From Candidatus Methylopumilus rimovensis (GTDB lineage: Bacteria; Pseudomonadota; Gammaproteobacteria; Burkholderiales; Methylophilaceae): a stretch of DNA of 64,000 bases. Below the pieces are notes generated by a model that did not search any database, was not told the origin of the DNA, and was given only the letters and a program-made list of their open reading frames with translations. The stretch covers positions 62,001 through 126,000 of the forward strand of contig NZ_CP040986.1 in assembly GCF_006364615.1 (NCBI RefSeq), written 5' to 3'. Shown here piece by piece: positions 63,347 through 64,000 of the stretch. Position numbers and translations under genes: made by a program. The number at the start of each line of letters is the position of its first letter. Within the stretch, counting starts at the first letter, position 1.

Positions 63347-64000
63347 TAAGATGATCCCACAAGCTCTTTATGTGAATGCACACTCATTAATATACCAAAG
63401 CTAACTAAAATAATTGTCATCGATGTACCACCAAAACTAATAAGCGGTAAAGGCACGCCCACCACGGGCATGATGCCACTTACCATAGCGATATTAATAA
63501 AAATGTAAGTAAAGAAAGTAAGCCCAATATTAGCAGCCAGAAGCCTCGTAAATGTATTTTTTGCTTGAGAAGCAATCATGAGGCTTCGGCCAATAATGAA
63601 TGCAAAAAGTCCCAAGAGAAGAAGATTGCCTAACAAACCAAATTCCTCACTAAAAACCGCAAAAATAAAATCAGTCGTTCGTTCGGGTAAGAATTCAAGT
63701 TGACCTTGTGTACCATTAAGCCACCCTTTACCAATAAGACCTCCGGATCCCATGGCAATCGAAGATTGAATGGTGTGATATCCGGAACCTAATGGATCTT
63801 GGCTTGGATCTAATAAAATGAGCAGCCTATTTTTTTGGTAATCATGCAAATGTGTCCAAATGATAGGTGCCAGAGAAAAAAGACCGATAGCACCCCCCAC
63901 AATGAATTTCCAATTTAGGCCAGCCAAAAAAAGAATATAAAAACCTGATGCAGTAATTAATAGCCCTGTGCCTAAATCAGGCTGATTGATAATAAGGATG
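63346..64000 (-). CDS. rodA: Peptidoglycan polymerase RodA (5' part beyond the window)
   Basis: SEDS-family glycosyltransferase of the elongasome; at least 218 residues of the C-terminal part are present and the frame stays open to the window edge, so the gene starts beyond 64000. The QPDLGTGLLI block (near 63975) is the RodA/FtsW signature. The C-terminal helices carry FSEEFGLLG and MVSGIMPVVGVPLPLISFGG, with RodA-type wording. The preceding partner (mrdA) would lie outside. It leads the ten-gene run to 56480. Confidence 0.93.
   Translation of the reverse strand, partial: ILIINQPDLGTGLLITASGFYILFLAGLNWKFIVGGAIGLFSLAPIIWTHLHDYQKNRLLILLDPSQDPLGSGYHTIQSSIAMGSGGLIGKGWLNGTQGQLEFLPERTTDFIFAVFSEEFGLLGNLLLLGLFAFIIGRSLMIASQAKNTFTRLLAANIGLTFFTYIFINIAMVSGIMPVVGVPLPLISFGGTSMTIILVSFGILMSVHSHKELVGSS

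Overview
This window looks like a piece of the chromosome of a small-genome, AT-rich betaproteobacterium. The best match is the Methylophilaceae, probably the planktonic OM43 / 'Candidatus Methylopumilus'-like methylotrophs. The evidence is indirect. The gene set is betaproteobacterial (thiD-thiE-hemL, the gshA/gshB pair, split class II nrdJ, torF-glnK-amtB). There is a pqqA gene for the cofactor of methanol dehydrogenase, and a purU. Base composition is low-GC and genes abut or overlap almost everywhere. No rRNA, tRNA, insertion sequence, prophage, CRISPR array or obvious island is visible, and no gene-free stretch exceeds 300 bases.

Layout. 1-10040 (+): thiamine (thiD, thiE), haem (hemL, hemE) and glutamate synthase (gltB, gltD). 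10044-17335 (-): htpX, a glycine-zipper envelope protein, and a czcCBA-type heavy-metal efflux operon ending in a PII-like gene. 17481-22023 (+): a TolC-MacA-MacB export system. 22028-23799 (-): a DUF3293 protein, cytochrome b561 and a DoxX protein. 23872-24306 (+): a GNAT acetyltransferase. 24295-28660 (-): thiC-uppP-exoD-mutY behind a TPP riboswitch. 28884-31349: pcm and an isochorismatase-like gene (+), then waaA (-). 31615-37002 (+): nrdJa/nrdJb with an NrdR box, a trypsin-like protease, an MliC-like lipoprotein, a small Cys-rich protein and a dienelactone hydrolase; a tiny gene follows on the - strand. 37275-39912 (+): thiS, thiG, apaG, mltA. 39965-44322 (-): pqqA, a glycosidase-like protein of unknown role, and amtB-glnK-torF behind a sigma-54 promoter. 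44536-51181 (+): ubiK, metH, mpl, a tonB-like gene and a [2Fe-2S] protein. 51173-54090 (-): HIT, nadA, nudB, ispH. 54187-55041 (+): purU. 55038 to the window end (-): lysA, lptM, then a ten-gene run with gaps of five bases or less, from hepT-like up to rodA, which is cut by the window edge.

How it fits together. Most genes are core metabolism and envelope maintenance: nitrogen assimilation (AmtB, GlnK, GltBD), thiamine made from three separate loci, peptidoglycan turnover and recycling (MltA, RlpA, RodA, Mpl, UppP), glutathione and lipoate. DNA precursor synthesis and the methionine synthase present both depend on vitamin B12. The most informative non-coding signals are a TPP riboswitch with a readable Shine-Dalgarno switch, an NrdR box overlapping the nrdJ start site, a near-consensus sigma-54 promoter, an 11-bp direct repeat at the pqqA promoter, and several genes whose -10 box sits 6-7 bases before the ATG, which suggests leaderless mRNAs.

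I saw no dramatic new system. The best leads are the pqqA control region with its odd upstream neighbour, the ApbE/NusG-II/Gx-transporter trio, the PII-like protein tied to metal efflux, and the leaderless-promoter pattern. All functional calls rest on reading motifs and family resemblance by eye; nothing was searched against a database.
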